Shown piece after piece: positions 22,048 to 33,372 of a stretch of DNA of 64,000 nucleotides. Each line of letters begins with the position of its first letter. The stretch's first letter is position 1. Source of the stretch: Rhabdophis nuchalis (Eukaryota; Chordata; Lepidosauria; Squamata; Natricidae); contig CM077651.1 in assembly GCA_039707465.1 (NCBI GenBank), positions 21,139,019-21,203,018 of the forward strand. Direction: 5' to 3'. The position numbers and the translations under genes were made by a program. The notes beneath the pieces were generated by a model that saw only the letters and a program-made list of their open reading frames with translations, was not told the origin of the DNA and searched no databases.

Positions 22048-22374
22048 TAATCATCAACCTATGACCACAACTGAGCCCAAAAGTTTTGTTTCTAAGCAAG
22101 GCAGTTGTTAAATGAGCTTTACCTGATTTTATAACCTTTTGGCCACAAAAAGATTTATTAACTAAATCCCTGGAATTCTTAGGTGAATCATTCAATAGTT
22201 AAAGGAATCTGGCATTCCCCATTGACTTTGCTCGTTAGAAACTGGGCTGCAAAGTTTACAAATGGTGATGATCACATGACCTCAGGACAGTGCAACTGTC
22301 ATAAATACAAAGCAGTTATCAAACATTCGAATTTTGAACATTTGACTATGGAAATTGCTTTGCGCATGTGCGAA
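22048..22374. mobile_element. Tc1/mariner-type MITE fragment (family of 5200-5775)
   Basis: It shares ACAACTGAGCCCAAAA, GTTGTTAAATGAGC and GATGATCACATGACC with 5200-5775. Its right part ends where a Sauria SINE fragment begins. Confidence 0.6.
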
Positions 22375-22512
22375 GTGATACCTATTTATCTACTTGCATT
22401 TGCATGCTTTCAAACCATTAGGTGCAGGAGTTTGGGTAAGTAACTGAAACTGCATGGCACTCTGATCTCGAACATGGGCTGTCAGCTTTCCATCTGACAG
22501 CCTCTGTGTGAT
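22375..22512 (-). mobile_element. Sauria-type SINE fragment
   Basis: The phrases ACCTATTTATCTACTTGCAT and TTTGCATGCTTTCAAACC match the central part of the SINEs at 6240 and 27789, in the same orientation. The tail half is missing. Confidence 0.7.
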
Positions 22513-22517
22513 TTTTT

Positions 22518-23300
22518 TGTTAATTGTGAAGTTGTGTCCGACCCATCGCGACCCCATGGACAACATTTCTTCAGGCCTTACTGTCCTCTAACATCCTCTG
22601 CACTCCATTTAAGCTCACACCTGTTAGGAATGTAATCCAACTGTTGGGTTGGCAATATATAAACCATGATAGCAATACTGTCTCTTTAACTACTGCAGTA
22701 AATGTGATTGGCTGTTGTTTACTCAAGTGGCCATAAGAGGGAGCCAGAATCACTATTAGATGCTGATTGTTAGATGCTGGCTGTTGTGTATGTCGAGTAT
22801 TGATCAGTGTGGCTAATTGAGAGTTGTGCAACTGTTAGCCAACTTTGTGTACTGAACTGTTTTATATGATTTAGGACTTACGTATCACCCGTGTATGAAG
22901 AAGTTTCTATACCTTTATTTTCTATGGAAGTAAACACCTATTTGTTTTACAATTCAGTGTCTGTGACTGCTAGTGTGGGTGTACAGCAAACTCTCTTGCT
23001 ACGCTTCGCTGCGCGCCTTCGGTATACTAACGGGGATTTCCCTAACAACACCTACTGCTTCAGTGACTCCATCAAACCACCTGTTGTCCCCTTCTTCTTT
23101 TGCCCTCAGTCCTTCCCAGCATTAGGCTCTTCTCTTCCTTCTCATTAGGTAGCCAAAGTATTTGAGTTTCATCTTCAGGACCTGGCCTTCTAAAGCACAC
23201 TCAGGGTTGATCTCCTCTAGGACTTACCAGTTTGATCACCTTGCAGTCCAAGGGATTCCAGGAGTCTTTTCCAGCGCCATAGTTCAAATGCCGTGTTTTA
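22518..23300 (-). mobile_element. BovB LINE 3' part split by a solo LTR
   Basis: The 3' end at 22520-22621 (complement of GTCGGACACAAC-type BovB terminus) continues at 23048-23300 with the complement of RT C-terminal codons. Phrases such as CCTTCTCATTAGGTAGCCAA are shared with 57840. It is interrupted by the LTR at 22622-23047. Confidence 0.8.
22622..23047. mobile_element. Solo LTR inserted in BovB
   Basis: A 426-bp unit begins TGTTAGGAATG and ends TTTCCCTAACA, the TG...CA termini of an LTR. A perfect 5-bp TSD, ACACC, lies at 22617-22621 and 23048-23052. A TATA-like ATATATAAA is near 22655. No internal coding region remains, so it formed by LTR-LTR recombination. A 5-bp TSD fits Ty3/gypsy, and ERV types cannot be excluded. 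Confidence 0.85.
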
Positions 23301-23310
23301 CCACTCAGCT

Positions 23311-23653
23311 ATCACAAACCATTTTTCATTGATTAAACAATAATTGAATATATTATACAAAAGTAAATTAATTGTATTGCATTGAGAAATAATTGTAAAT
23401 CTCTTCCTAATCCTGAACATAAATATTTATATTGATATTGCCACTATTTGTCATTATGTAATTATCTAAAAATAATTTATTAAATTTATTGTAGCTACTT
23501 ATTCTATTATTAGACTCTGGGCAGCTTACACTTACAGAGGCATAAACAGGCAGTGTGGACTAAAAGGACCAGAAAAACAACAGCAAACTAATTAAAAGTA
23601 ATCACCCATGTTGATTTCACCAACTAATTCACTAGTTTGTCTTCAGACTGTTT
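23311..23653. other. Unassigned AT-rich sequence
   Basis: No gene is seen. Confidence 0.35.
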
Positions 23654-23661
23654 ATCTAAAC

Positions 23662-23796
23662 CAGGGGTTCCCAAACTTGGCAACTTAAAGACTTGTGGAC
23701 TTCAACTCCCAAAATTTTCCAGCCAGCTCTGCTGGCTGGAGAATTTTGGGAGTTGAAGTTCACAAGTCTTCAAGTTGCCAAGTTTGGGAACCCCTG
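23662..23796. mobile_element. Foldback hAT-type MITE, copy D
   Basis: A perfect 8-bp TSD, ATCTAAAC, lies at 23654-23661 and 23797-23804. The arms are near-perfect complements from CAGGGGTTCCCAAACTTGG inward to GCTCTGCTGGC. Confidence 0.9.
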
Positions 23797-23804
23797 ATCT
23801 AAAC

Positions 23805-24309
23805 TCTGAATGCATGATATCCTTGTACATAATTAACAATAATTGTTTCTAGAATAAAAGGCATTTAAGTTTTAAAACAAAGACAAAACTGATGGACTTG
23901 TTGTTTTTCTGGTTTTCCATATTCTTATTATGCTCTGTCTTATAACATGTTCTTTCAAGTTTTTATCTTCTTTTGTGTCCTGATACCACAAATATCTATA
24001 AAATCCATTGAATAAACTGGCATTTTCAAATATTGACATTTAGCTATTCAAGGATTTTATCCAGTTGATTGTCCATGGCAAACAACTTACATAGTAATAC
24101 AGAAATACTTACATAGTAATACAAATTTCTGCCTTTTGAAATTTGTATTATTATTATTTTATTTGACTCTATATTTTTCTTTCCAAATTCATTTGTTAAC
24201 TAATTTTACTTATCTTGCAAATATTTGGGGGGATTAAGATTTGCATCATTTCAAATGTTTAAGCAATTATCTTAGCTAACACATTCATTTAAATAGTTAC
24301 AAGTTTTAC
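23805..24309. other. AT-rich sequence, possibly eroded L1 on the minus strand
   Basis: It adjoins the L1 RT remnant at 24310 on its 3' side. No convincing ORF2 motif is readable. Confidence 0.3.
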
Positions 24310-25560
24310 ATTTTTTTTTTCATTAGGGTAATTATTTTTAAATGTATTTTTCTTACTCTTTGTCAAATTCAGTTCCAAATATTTCACTGGATCTTTTATT
24401 AACTGGCAACCCACCTCCTTTTATACAAAACATCCTTCTTCTTGCGATAAGGGTCTCATTATTGTTTTGTTCCTTGCGTATTAATTTTATACCCGAGAGT
24501 TCACAAAAATATCTAATTCTTTTCATTAGCTGTTTTATTGCACTTTGAGGTTGCGTAATGGTTAGTACTACATCATACACATAGCATTTTTAATTTATAT
24601 TCCTCTCTTTGAATCTTAATACCTGCTACAGTGGTACCTCGGATCACGAACTTAATTCGTGAAATGACTCTGGTCGCGATCCGATTTGGTTGTGATGCGA
24701 GGCACAATTTCCCATAGGGTTCAATGTAAATCCGATTAATCCGTTCCGACCTTGTTTTTTGGTTGTGATGCGAGGCACAGTTTCCCATAGGGTTCAATGT
24801 AAATCCAGTTAATCCGTTCTGACCTTGTTTTTAAAATGTCCGCGGCTCCGGTTCGTGAAGCGAAACGGAGGTTGTGAATCCGGGCATTTTTACGAACTTT
24901 TCCGTTCGTGATGCAAGGGCGGAGTTCGTGATGCGAGGCGGAGTTTGTGAAGTGAGGCAGAGTTCGTGCAGTGGAGCATTTTTTACGAACTTTTCCGTTC
25001 GTGAACCGGGGCACATTTTTTGGGAAATTTTTGGTCGTGAAGCGAATTGGACGTGATGAGAGGCGTTCGTGGTCTGAGGTACCACTGTATTTGCTTTAAA
25101 AAAAATCCTATTTAGTAAATTAAGTTTCCCCCTCTCTGTATGTATGTATTAATGACAAATTATTGCCTCATTATTTCTGAAGCAATTACAAATAATAAAG
25201 AAGAAAGTGGATTTTTCTGGTCGTTGTATTGATTGAAAATTCAAAGATAGTGTCCCATGTGTTATGACATTTGCTATTTGCTCTTGAAATATTCTTTTAA
25301 TTCAAGCTTTATTTTGTCTCCAGGGTTTATTTTATTGAATACTTCAGGAAGAAAAGGGCATTCCAATTTGTCAAAGGTTATTTCTGCATAGATACAATGC
25401 TTTGATCACATGATCATAATAACAATCTTTTTATAATCCTTTCTCCTCTTTTAACAGACAGCCTTCCTGATGGGAGAGTAATAATTTCAATTACTACATT
25501 TTAATGTAGCCCTGGAGAAGAAAATAAAATTTTTGAAGCATATTTTTAATTATAATAATT
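24310..25560 (-). pseudogene. Decayed L1 ORF2 RT region, interrupted by a Tigger-like MITE
   Basis: On the minus strand, 25560-25090 reads degenerate L1 RT: a SI.AE..FDKLE-like motif A, then PLSSLLFVIASE matching the PLSPLLF motif B. The segment 24600-24320 continues with VVLTITQPQSAIKQLMKRI and the SGIKL motif, which follows the YADD-type box in L1. Stops and frameshifts are present. The MITE at 24629-25087 separates the two parts. Confidence 0.7.
24629..25087. mobile_element. Tigger/pogo-type (Tc1/mariner) MITE
   Basis: The termini CAGTGGTACCTCGGATCACG and its imperfect complement ending GAGGTACCACTG are flanked by TA (24627-24628, 25088-25089). Internal subrepeats such as TGATGCGAGGCACA occur twice. 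Confidence 0.85.
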
Positions 25561-25904
25561 TGATATTCAGATAGTTTTTATGAATTTATTCTGGTTGATC
25601 TAACTCAGGACAAACCAGATGATTTGCTGATTTTTATATTTTAAAGTTACATCGTATAATTATGGATAGTTACTTTAAATGTCTCTTTGGTTGACTCTTC
25701 TGTTTTTAAGCAAACTTCTAGCACATACACAAAATGCACCTCAAGCCAATTTTGAGGAAATTAATTTGGTACATTTATGACAACATTTGACTCTGTTATT
25801 ATGAGACTTTTTCCCCAAGCTCTTATCAGAACTGGTCTCAATTGAATTGCTTTTTTTTCTGTCTCAATTTTAATTTTGTGGTTGTTCTGGTCAAGATTTT
25901 ATAT
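25561..25904. other. Unassigned AT-rich sequence
   Basis: May be further eroded L1, but no motif is readable. Confidence 0.3.
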
Positions 25905-26058
25905 TACAAACTAGCCATTCCCGGACACGCATTGCTGTGGCCCAGTATATATATATATGTATCATTGGTGCTGTATTTCAAAGGAAGGTTGTGTGAAAAT
26001 TTGGAAGCGATCGGTGCAGTACTTTTGGAGATCAGCGGTTTTGAACAAACTCTTGTTA
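25905..26058. repeat. Unclassified interspersed repeat
   Basis: The phrase CTAGCCATTCCCGGACACGC followed by ATTGCTGTGGCCCAG resembles a reptile repeat I remember but cannot classify. A short (TA)n lies near 25948. Confidence 0.4.
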
Positions 26059-26402
26059 AAAACATAAGAACATAAGAATAGCCTTGCTGGAACAGGCCAC
26101 AGCCCATCCAGTCCAGCATTCTGTCTCACACAGTGGCTCCCCATTTGCTTCAGGGTATTCCCAAGCAGATGTCTTCACCTGCTTATGATTCCCTGCAAAT
26201 GGCATTGAGAAATATTCTGCCTATCTCTCCAACCCGGAGGGTGTCCTTAGGCATCCATAATGATAGCCATGGATACCCTTGTTCTCCATGAACTTGTCTA
26301 ATCCTTTCTTAAAGGTGTCGAGGCTGACAGCTGTCACCACTTCTTCTGGCAGGGAGTTCCATAGACCAGTGATCCTCTGGGTGAAAAAATCCTTCCTCTT
26401 AT
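26059..26402 (-). mobile_element. CR1-type LINE 3' end
   Basis: On the minus strand it ends in TTCTTATG repeats (complement CATAAGAACATAAGAA at 26063), the octamer-type tail of CR1 elements. The body includes TGGACTGGATGGGCTGTGG and GTCTAATCCTTTCTTAAAGG (plus-strand reading), a motif common in amniote CR1 copies. Confidence 0.7.
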
Positions 26403-26649
26403 TTGTTTGTTTGTTACATTTTTATTTATATAGATTTAAATTCTGAGATATAAATACAGCAAGTTAAATGACTGATTGGATTTCATATCTGATTTGATCA
26501 TAATAGGATTTGGTTCATAAAACAATATGTTTTTTAAGAAAGAATCCTCGCAAGATTAAAGAACATGTATATATTTATAGAAGGAAACCTCTCTTGGCAT
26601 TATATAACACTTTTAACTGATAAATTGGTGCTTGACCAACTCTTGTGTA
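26403..26649. other. Unassigned AT-rich sequence
   Basis: No gene is seen. Confidence 0.3.
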
Positions 26650-26715
26650 CAGTGATGGGTTTCACCTTTTGTTACCACTGGCTTGCCCTACGCGCATGCT
26701 CACTTCATGGATGCA
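26650..26715. mobile_element. hAT-type MITE fragment
   Basis: It begins CAGTGATGGGTTTCACC, like the left end of the element at 60552, and runs into ACTGGCTTGCCCTACG. Confidence 0.5.
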
Positions 26716-26882
26716 CACGCCCTTTCTGCACATCTTAATTATCTCTTCATCTTTCCAATATTGTGTGAAGATAATCCTCGCTGCTGTTAAAACACGTAAT
26801 GCTAAATACATTCTCCCCTTATCATTTTTTTTCTGATTTCATCCCTAATAGAAACAATTCAGGACTTCTGGAACCGTCTAAA
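26716..26882 (-). pseudogene. L1 ORF2 C-terminal fragment
   Basis: The minus strand reads KNDKGRMYLALRVLTAARII and FTQYWKDEEI, the same segment as in the copy at 19903-20106. Both ends are truncated. Confidence 0.75.
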
Positions 26883-27779
26883 CTGGGGTTGTGCACAGGT
26901 TTGTTCATATCAGTGAAAGTTCATAACTTGAATTGGAGTAGTGTCTGTACTTAAGGTAAGGAGGAAGCTAATAAGTTGGCTTTCTTTACTTGCTATGACC
27001 CTATGGTTAGTCGTTCATATAAATAGCTTGATGTTAAGTGATTTATGTCCAACCTCATTCATTTGCTTTAAAAAAAAACTTGGATATAACAGCTTACTCC
27101 TTGTAAAATGAAGATATGGAAACATTAAAAAGAATTGTTTTTTTTCATGAGGCTGGAATGGAAACCCTAGAAAAAAAGATGAACCTCAGGACAACTCTAC
27201 AAACTGAACTATTTAAAGTTCATAGGCAACTCACTGGGAAATATTTTTAAAAGCAATGAATCTGCCTTTGGATCCTGAACAGCAGACACCTTTTTAAATT
27301 TCAAGGAAAAATGAACTTAGAAAATCATCTTATTGCCAGTAGATTTTAAAATTGAGATCTTGGATGCTTATAGATTAAGAGCAAGCAGCAAAATCTCTCA
27401 TGGAGATTTTCTCCTATAATTCTTAAGATTTTTGAAGTGCTACTCTTGGGGACATATCTTATACTTTTCAGGACAAACTACTGAATTGAAATAGCATGAA
27501 CATAAAATCTTGGTTTATCTAGATCCTCTTTTACACATGTTTACCTAAGGACAGAGACTTCAGTTTGCTGCTCAAGCTAGCAAGGAACAAGAAAGTTAAA
27601 TACCTTTATTTGCTTCCAGCAAAATTCTCCTTTCTCAAAGCAAGATCAAAAGATTTACAAGCCCATCTGCAGTTACCTGATAAGTAATATTTTTGCCTTT
27701 TTAAACAAACAAATATTTTTTTCCTCTCTCTCCTGTCTTCCCCTTTTAAAGGATTTTCTATAATATGGCTTTAGAAATT
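26883..27779. other. Unassigned sequence
   Basis: AT-rich, no gene or known repeat. Confidence 0.4.
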
Positions 27780-27788
27780 ACTTTCCTA

Positions 27789-28131
27789 CAAGTAAAGCTT
27801 CTCCTAGCACATATATGCTGGTTGTTTCTGACTTTAGGGGGCGGTGCTCATCTCCATTTCAAAGCCGAAGAGCCAGCACTGTCCGAAGACATCTCCATGG
27901 TCATGTGGCTGGCATGATTAAACACTGAAGGCGCATGGAACTCTGTTACCTTCCCACCAAAGGTGGTTCCTATTTTTCTACTTGCATTTTTACATGCTTT
28001 CGAACTGCTAGGTTGGCAGAAGCTGGGACAAGTAATGGGAGCTCACTCTGTTAGGCGGTGCTAGGGATTCAAGCCAGCAAACTGCTGATCTTTCTGATCG
28101 ATAAGCTTAGCGTCATACCCATTGAGCATCC
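27789..28131 (-). mobile_element. Full-length Sauria-type SINE with 9-bp TSD
   Basis: A perfect TSD, ACTTTCCTA, lies at 27780-27788 and 28132-28140. On the minus strand the tRNA-like head contains CAATGGGTATGACGCTAAGC and GGCTTGAATCCCTAGCACC. The body has CGAAAGCATGTAAAAATGC. The tail has GAGATGAGCACCGCCCCC and ends in AAGCTTTACTT, the BovB-like terminus used for LINE recognition. Confidence 0.92.
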
Positions 28132-28140
28132 ACTTTCCTA

Positions 28141-28895
28141 TAGTATGCCTTTCTTTTGGGCTGGAAGGGGGGCAGCTGCATTTACTGCCATATAGATATT
28201 TGTGTATATAGTGTGTGTGTGTTTTATTCGGTTTTCTGTCTATTATTTTGCACGTACACGTTTGAAAGATTCAAATGCATGGGTGGAAAATTGGACCAGC
28301 CCTTATTTAGCTAATATATCTTACAAAATTATAATGGGGAGATTTTTTTTTTAAAGTGTATCAATGGAATGTTAATAAAGTCTTCTCCAAGTTACATTCA
28401 ACTGCTCACTTCATTGACATGGCCTAGTAGCTTTCCTGACATCGAGGGAAAGTCATTTTCCATGACTGAATCCAGGGCATGGAATACTCAAAATACTTGA
28501 AATTCATTCAACTGCAGTGCTCCCCTTCTCACAATTAAGGACGTGAGTGCAGGAACATATTTTGGAAATGTTTAGAGAATATTCGGTGTAGCAGAAAGGA
28601 GAAAAAAAAAAGCAGAGTGCATATTAGACTAAGTGATATGTTTTTCCATAACACAAAAAAATCCTTGAATGATATAATTAGGTGAAAGGAAAGAGTGAGG
28701 GGAAGGCCCAATCCTGAGGGATATGAAATAAGAAAGGAGTTAGAAGGAAAAATAAGGAAAATAATGAGGAAATAACAATGAAAATAAAAAAATTGCAAGA
28801 AGTGGTTGATAGGTATATAACAATGTTCTTCACACTCCTATATTAATAAAGAACTTAACCATCCCCTCCAGTTTTTAAATCACCCTCCTTGTTGC
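28141..28895. other. Unassigned sequence with purine-rich stretch
   Basis: A-rich/purine-rich at 28595-28800. No coding signal; the minus-strand Phe/Leu-rich frame is compositional. Confidence 0.4.
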
Positions 28896-29050
28896 ATATC
28901 TATGGAAATTCTCAATCATCCAGGTCGTGGTTGTCCCAAAGGTGATTTTTTTCAAAAAAGAAGATGGACTTTCTTGCAGTTTTTCTTTGAAAACATTTTG
29001 CTTGTCTTTCAAGTAGCTTCTTCAATTCTAACTGACTGGTGGGGAGTGAA
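28896..29050 (-). mobile_element. Penelope-like terminal sequence
   Basis: It carries the complement of the GAAGAAGCTTCTTGGATGAG-type motif in degraded form (TAGCTTCTTCAATTCTAACTG) plus AATCATCCAGGTCGTGGT. The same motifs occur at 44626 and 45830. Assignment to Penelope-like elements is from memory. Confidence 0.45.
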
Positions 29051-29145
29051 AAGATTTATATTCAAAATAACACAAGAGAATAAATCCTTCCATCCTGATC
29101 CATCAATTTAACCTAATTGGTTCTATACCTATGCATTGATGATTG

Positions 29146-29715
29146 TGTTGTGGCCCACCAGTGGCCACTGGAGCTGGCAGCAGATTCAGACAGGGAGGAG
29201 GTTGGGGAGGAACATGGTCCAGTCCTGGAGACCGAGGAAGGCTCTGATGAGGGCTTTGTGTCAGAGGCAGAGAGGGGGCCAGAGCTGTATGCCAGTTATC
29301 AGCTGCCTTTAGAGACAGACATCAGTGAGGCAGACAAACAGCTGAAGCCAGTGTATGCATGTGCAGAGTTGCCAGGCAAAGAGAACAGCTAAACAGGGGT
29401 CAATTTGGGATTAAGGCCACAGATGGACGATGAACGGCCCCTCCCAGAGGAAATAAAAGAGGAGTGAAAGGGGAGTGGAGTTTGCAGGAGACAATTAGTT
29501 CGCTTAATTGGTTCATGACTCTCTGAGACTCCTTGCCAAGTTTTGCAGATATCAGCCTGGCAGCTCTCCAAGCCAGATAAGATCTGTGACTGTAAATCCT
29601 CCCTTGAAAGACTTTGCTGGATGTGAATGAGCAGAATTCACAGTCAATTAATAAAAGGGGTTTTTGTCAGGACAAGGAGTTTGCTTCACGCACTTGGGAA
29701 GCCTCGGTCAGAACA
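29146..29715 (+). mobile_element. Solo LTR, family 2, copy 1
   Basis: The 570-bp unit starts TGTTGTGGCCC and ends GGTCAGAACA. Flanks GATTG and GTTTG are a near-match 5-bp TSD. A TATA-like GAAATAAAAGAGG is at about 29450, and AATTAATAAAAGGGG, a poly(A)-signal-like motif, is near 29647. It aligns with 40830-41473. The U3-like part has a Glu-rich open frame that is also open in that copy. Confidence 0.8.
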
Positions 29716-29720
29716 GTTTG

Positions 29721-30126
29721 ATCAGCCCAGAAAGGACATCCAAAATGCTGTATTGACAGTAACATAAATAAATACTAAGGGCAAAATAACGTGACTTTAA
29801 AAGTCGTGGAGCTACTCGGAGTACAAATAAGGTCTTGCCACCTGTTCAAAGCGAGAGCCTTTAATCTCTTTCCTTGAACATAAGGAAGACAAAGCTCACC
29901 GTTTTGAAGATCACTTTTTCCCATTCTGGTCCTTATGTGAGAGAAGCTGAGGTCTGTCACTGCCAAAATAAGATATATGGGGAGGATAATACACGTATAT
30001 TTTAATAGGAATTGATCGGTAAGGATGTTAGGATGAGAAGTTCCCCCCCCCCCAAAGAGAAATGGTTTGGATTACATTCAGTTCCTCTCCTAACTTTCCT
30101 TGCCTTCTGAGAGTAAGCACAAAAAA

Positions 30127-30167
<41 letters not shown>

Positions 30168-31374
30168 TGTATGTGTGTGTGTGGGAAGGTTAGCCCAAGC
30201 GCTCTAATATAAATGTATTGGAAGCAGTCAGAAGGAAGTCATTGTAATTCTGTTTGGTGCCCTTGCATGGCTGTGATTTGGGTGGGTTTTTTTTTAAGTG
30301 CCTAAAGGGTAAATGTATAGTGGATGTGATAATGTTAAGAATGATCGCACGGCACAAAGGAACCGAGCAGAAAAGAAAGTATTTCCTCCAGGAAGAGCCG
30401 AGCGGCAGCTCTTTCTTCTTGAAATGGATTGGGGTTGGATTTACAGTCTTGTTTTATCCTTTGCTTAACATTCAAACAAAATGACAGAGAACCTTCCCTA
30501 ATTGAAAAGGGAAGGGCCTTTATGGAGGAGAATGGTGAGTTTCTCCTTAGAATGATTGACTGACTTGCCCTTCCAAGTAACATTGCAATCAGTTTAGTCG
30601 TAGATACACAGGCAACCTAAACAAATTAAAATTCACAGCCGTTCTCCCTGATGCACAAGGCACTTTTCTGTGCAAATTGAACGAGAACCAGAACTTAATT
30701 CTTTCAAGCCTTTGGAAATTTCTGGCAGAGAAATAAATAGCCTTCTTGGGGTTCAAGGGAACTCGGGGCAATTTTTTGATGAATTATTTCAATGTATTAA
30801 GTGCTCGATATGAGACCTCTAAGCTGGAGATCAGGGTGCCAATGTCCCTCTTTACTGGCTTGTAAAATGTGGGTGCTCTCGAGGAACAATCAGAGAAAAC
30901 TTAATTTTCCACTTAATCATTTCATCGTAAAGATTATTTGTAATGTTAAGATGAAATAAGCATTGGTTCTTAAAGTTCTTAAAGAACGGCTTGTTAGATG
31001 CCTCAATAAAATGAATTAAAATGGTAGGGTTAAATTCACATGAACTTTCAAAATTATAATCTCAATTAGGGCAAGTAAATCAAGCACTACCTGTGTCCTT
31101 TTCTCTCTTATTCATATATACAAATATTGCCTAAATTTGCCTGTAGATGATTGACTATCTTAAACAGAATAATGTAGACTGTGAGGTTATGAATTTATCC
31201 ATGCTCCACATTCTACTCAAAGATCAGAGAATCCTACATTAAACTATATGCTGAATGAAATCCGAACGAATGCCAGATTTCATGAGATTTTAATGCTTCT
31301 GAAAGCATCAATATGGGACCAAAGAAACAAATGGGAAAGGATATATGCAGGGGTCATATTTGCTTATCTTCAAT
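29721..31374. other. Long unassigned block with a TG microsatellite
   Basis: (TG)n occupies about 30129-30184. The rest is non-repetitive by eye and holds no recognisable exon. Homeobox-like ATTA cores cluster at 30890-31080. It could hold conserved regulatory DNA, but this cannot be judged without alignment. Confidence 0.4.
30129..30184. repeat. (TG)n microsatellite
   Basis: Near-perfect TG dinucleotide array with two ATG interruptions. Confidence 0.9.
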
Positions 31375-31390
31375 GGTATGTTGCCAATTT

Positions 31391-31488
31391 TTTTACTACT
31401 GGTTCAGGTGCATGTCCGGGCTGATGGGCAGAGCCTCCCGTCGCCGCTACTACCAGTTCACCCAATCCGGGCCAAACCTGGAGCAACC
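31391..31488. mobile_element. hAT-type MITE fragment (CTACCGGTTC family)
   Basis: The palindromic phrases TTGCCAATTTTTTTACTACTGG and CTACTACCAGTTCACCC resemble the GGTTC-type MITEs at 3766 and 10645. A related piece, CTACCGGTTCGCAAATG, appears at about 31929, so the element at 31491 may have inserted into it. Confidence 0.45.
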
Positions 31489-31490
31489 TA

Positions 31491-31910
31491 CTATATTTTT
31501 TCGGAGTATAAAATACAGCGTTTTCCCTAAAAAAAGAGGCTGAAAATCTGGGTGCATCCTATACACTGAATACAGCAACTTTTGCCTCCTGAAACCCTGC
31601 CTCCTTCACCAAAATGGTTGTGCATAGCCTTTATGAGCCTCGCAGAGTGCTCCTGGGGGCTGGGGAGGGCAGAAATGAGCGAAAAACGGGCTGTTTTTGC
31701 TCGTTTGGGCCCCCCCACCCCCAGGAGCACTCTACAAACCTCCTAAAGGCTATTTATGCCTTTTTTTTAAAAAAAAAATGCCCGTTTTTGTGAAAACCAG
31801 GCCATTTTTGGAAGGTCTGCAGAGAGCAAAAACTTTTTTTAAAAAATTTGCCTCTTCAAAACCTTGGTGCATCTTATACTCCTGTGCATCTTATACTCCA
31901 AAAAATACAG
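31491..31910. mobile_element. Tc1/mariner-type MITE (CCGTATTTTTCGGAG family)
   Basis: The termini CTATATTTTTTCGGAG and CTCCAAAAAATACAG are flanked by TA (31489-31490, 31911-31912). Inner phrases GAGTGCTCCTGGGGGCTGGG and CATCTTATACTCC match the copies at 9464 and 10908. Confidence 0.8.
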
Positions 31911-31985
31911 TATCTCTGCTTACCTTCCCTACCGGTTCGCAAATGTGAGCATGTGCATTCTACTTTCTGCTCCAGCCTGGCTGGT

Positions 31986-32774
31986 TTCTATCCACCACAA
32001 GGAATTTGAGACTCACCTAAAAAGTGTATACCTCGGTACTTTCCTATCAGTTATAACATGCAGATACCTTGTGAGCTTGCATTAATTGACTATTTTTTAG
32101 CTATTAAAAGTAATTTTACACTGAGGTAATTTTGCAGGAATTATGGCCCTTTTGAGAGAGTGTCACAAGCCAAATGAAAGATTTAAAAAATGATTTATTT
32201 TCCCATGAGGTTTATTTGTAATTCTTGGGAGAACTCAAAATAATTTTCAGGTGTAGTTTTCTGTAGTAACCACCCACTTTTAGAAGATTACATTCAAAGG
32301 TTTTAGGTCATAATTCTACAACACCCAAATGAGTCTTTTGGTTCATGACAAATCTGCCAGATAAATGACTAAAACTGGAGTTGGTGGGGTTGAGTCACTG
32401 GATTTCACTCTTATGTTTTTGTACCGTTATTGAATAAATTTGTGTTTAATAATATGCTTTATTTTCTTCATTTTGGATTCACTAGAGATTTTTTTACATA
32501 ATATGTCGTAGTCCTTGGAATGATGAACTACCCCTCATGTAGGACATTCCTGCTTTATATTTTTGTTTTGGAGTTCAATCATCCATCAATCTCTCTGTAC
32601 AATTGTATGAAACCAAGGAGAGGGAACTCTTTAAACAGTATAGCAGTCAATGAATCACAGTGGTTAATTGAACAGAAAGTGCCAGAAAGTGGGTCTTTCG
32701 CTTTCCATTATGTACTCAAGAAAAAACAGAAGAAAGAGATATTAGAATTGGGGTGAGATGAAAACTACAGTGAC
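31986..32774. other. Unassigned sequence
   Basis: AT-rich, no gene or repeat recognised. Confidence 0.4.
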
Positions 32775-32852
32775 ACTCCTCCTCCTCCTCCTCCTCCTCC
32801 TCCTCCTCCTCCTCCTCCTCCTCCTCCTCCTCCTCCTCCTCCTCCTCCTCCT
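32775..32852. repeat. (CTC)n microsatellite
   Basis: About 26 uninterrupted CTC units. On the minus strand it lies just past the 3' end of the RTE-like LINE, so it probably began as that element's (GAG)n tail. Confidence 0.95.
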
Positions 32853-33372
32853 GCCAAATCTGCCATCAGACGTTGCTGATCATTTTGGCAATCCTATTTT
32901 TGTCAATACCCTCATGAAAATGTGCTGCTGAGTTTTGTCCAAACCAGTCCCTTAGGTTTTGAAGCCATGATGTTCTTCTTCTGTCTGGACCTTGTTTGCC
33001 TTCCATTTTTCCCTGGAAGATTAAGTGAAGGATGCCATATTTTTCTGGGTGTCGCATCACATGTCCAAAATATTCTAACTTTTGCTTTTTAATGGCTTTG
33101 ATGATTTCCCTTGGATTTCCCAACCAATTTATCACCTCCTCATTTGTGATTTTGTCGACCCCGCTTATACATAACAGCCATCTGTAAATCCACATTTTAA
33201 ATGCTTCTAGTTTCTTCAAGTGGTTTTCTGTCAGAGGCCAACTCTCTACTCCGTAGAGCAGGATAGAAAAGATGTAACATCTGCCAAGCCTTATTTTCAT
33301 CTTAGGCTCTATGTCGTGACTGCAGAAGACCTTTTTCATTGTGAAGAATGCTGTTTGAGCATACAGTAACAC
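32853..33372 (-). pseudogene. RTE-like LINE, RT C-terminal part
   Basis: The minus-strand frame 33372-32866 (168 codons) encodes the thumb and C-terminal part of a LINE RT: RCYIFSILLYGVESWPLTE, LEAFKMWIYRWLL, KKQKLEYFGHVMRHPEKYG and RRRTSWLQNLRDWFGQ. Similar segments occur in RTE-type elements of many animals. The copy is 5'-truncated, lacking endonuclease and the catalytic YADD box, and it ends next to a (CTC)n tract. The frame is still open, so this copy is fairly young or by chance unbroken. LINE identity is firm; the clade is moderate. Confidence 0.75.
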
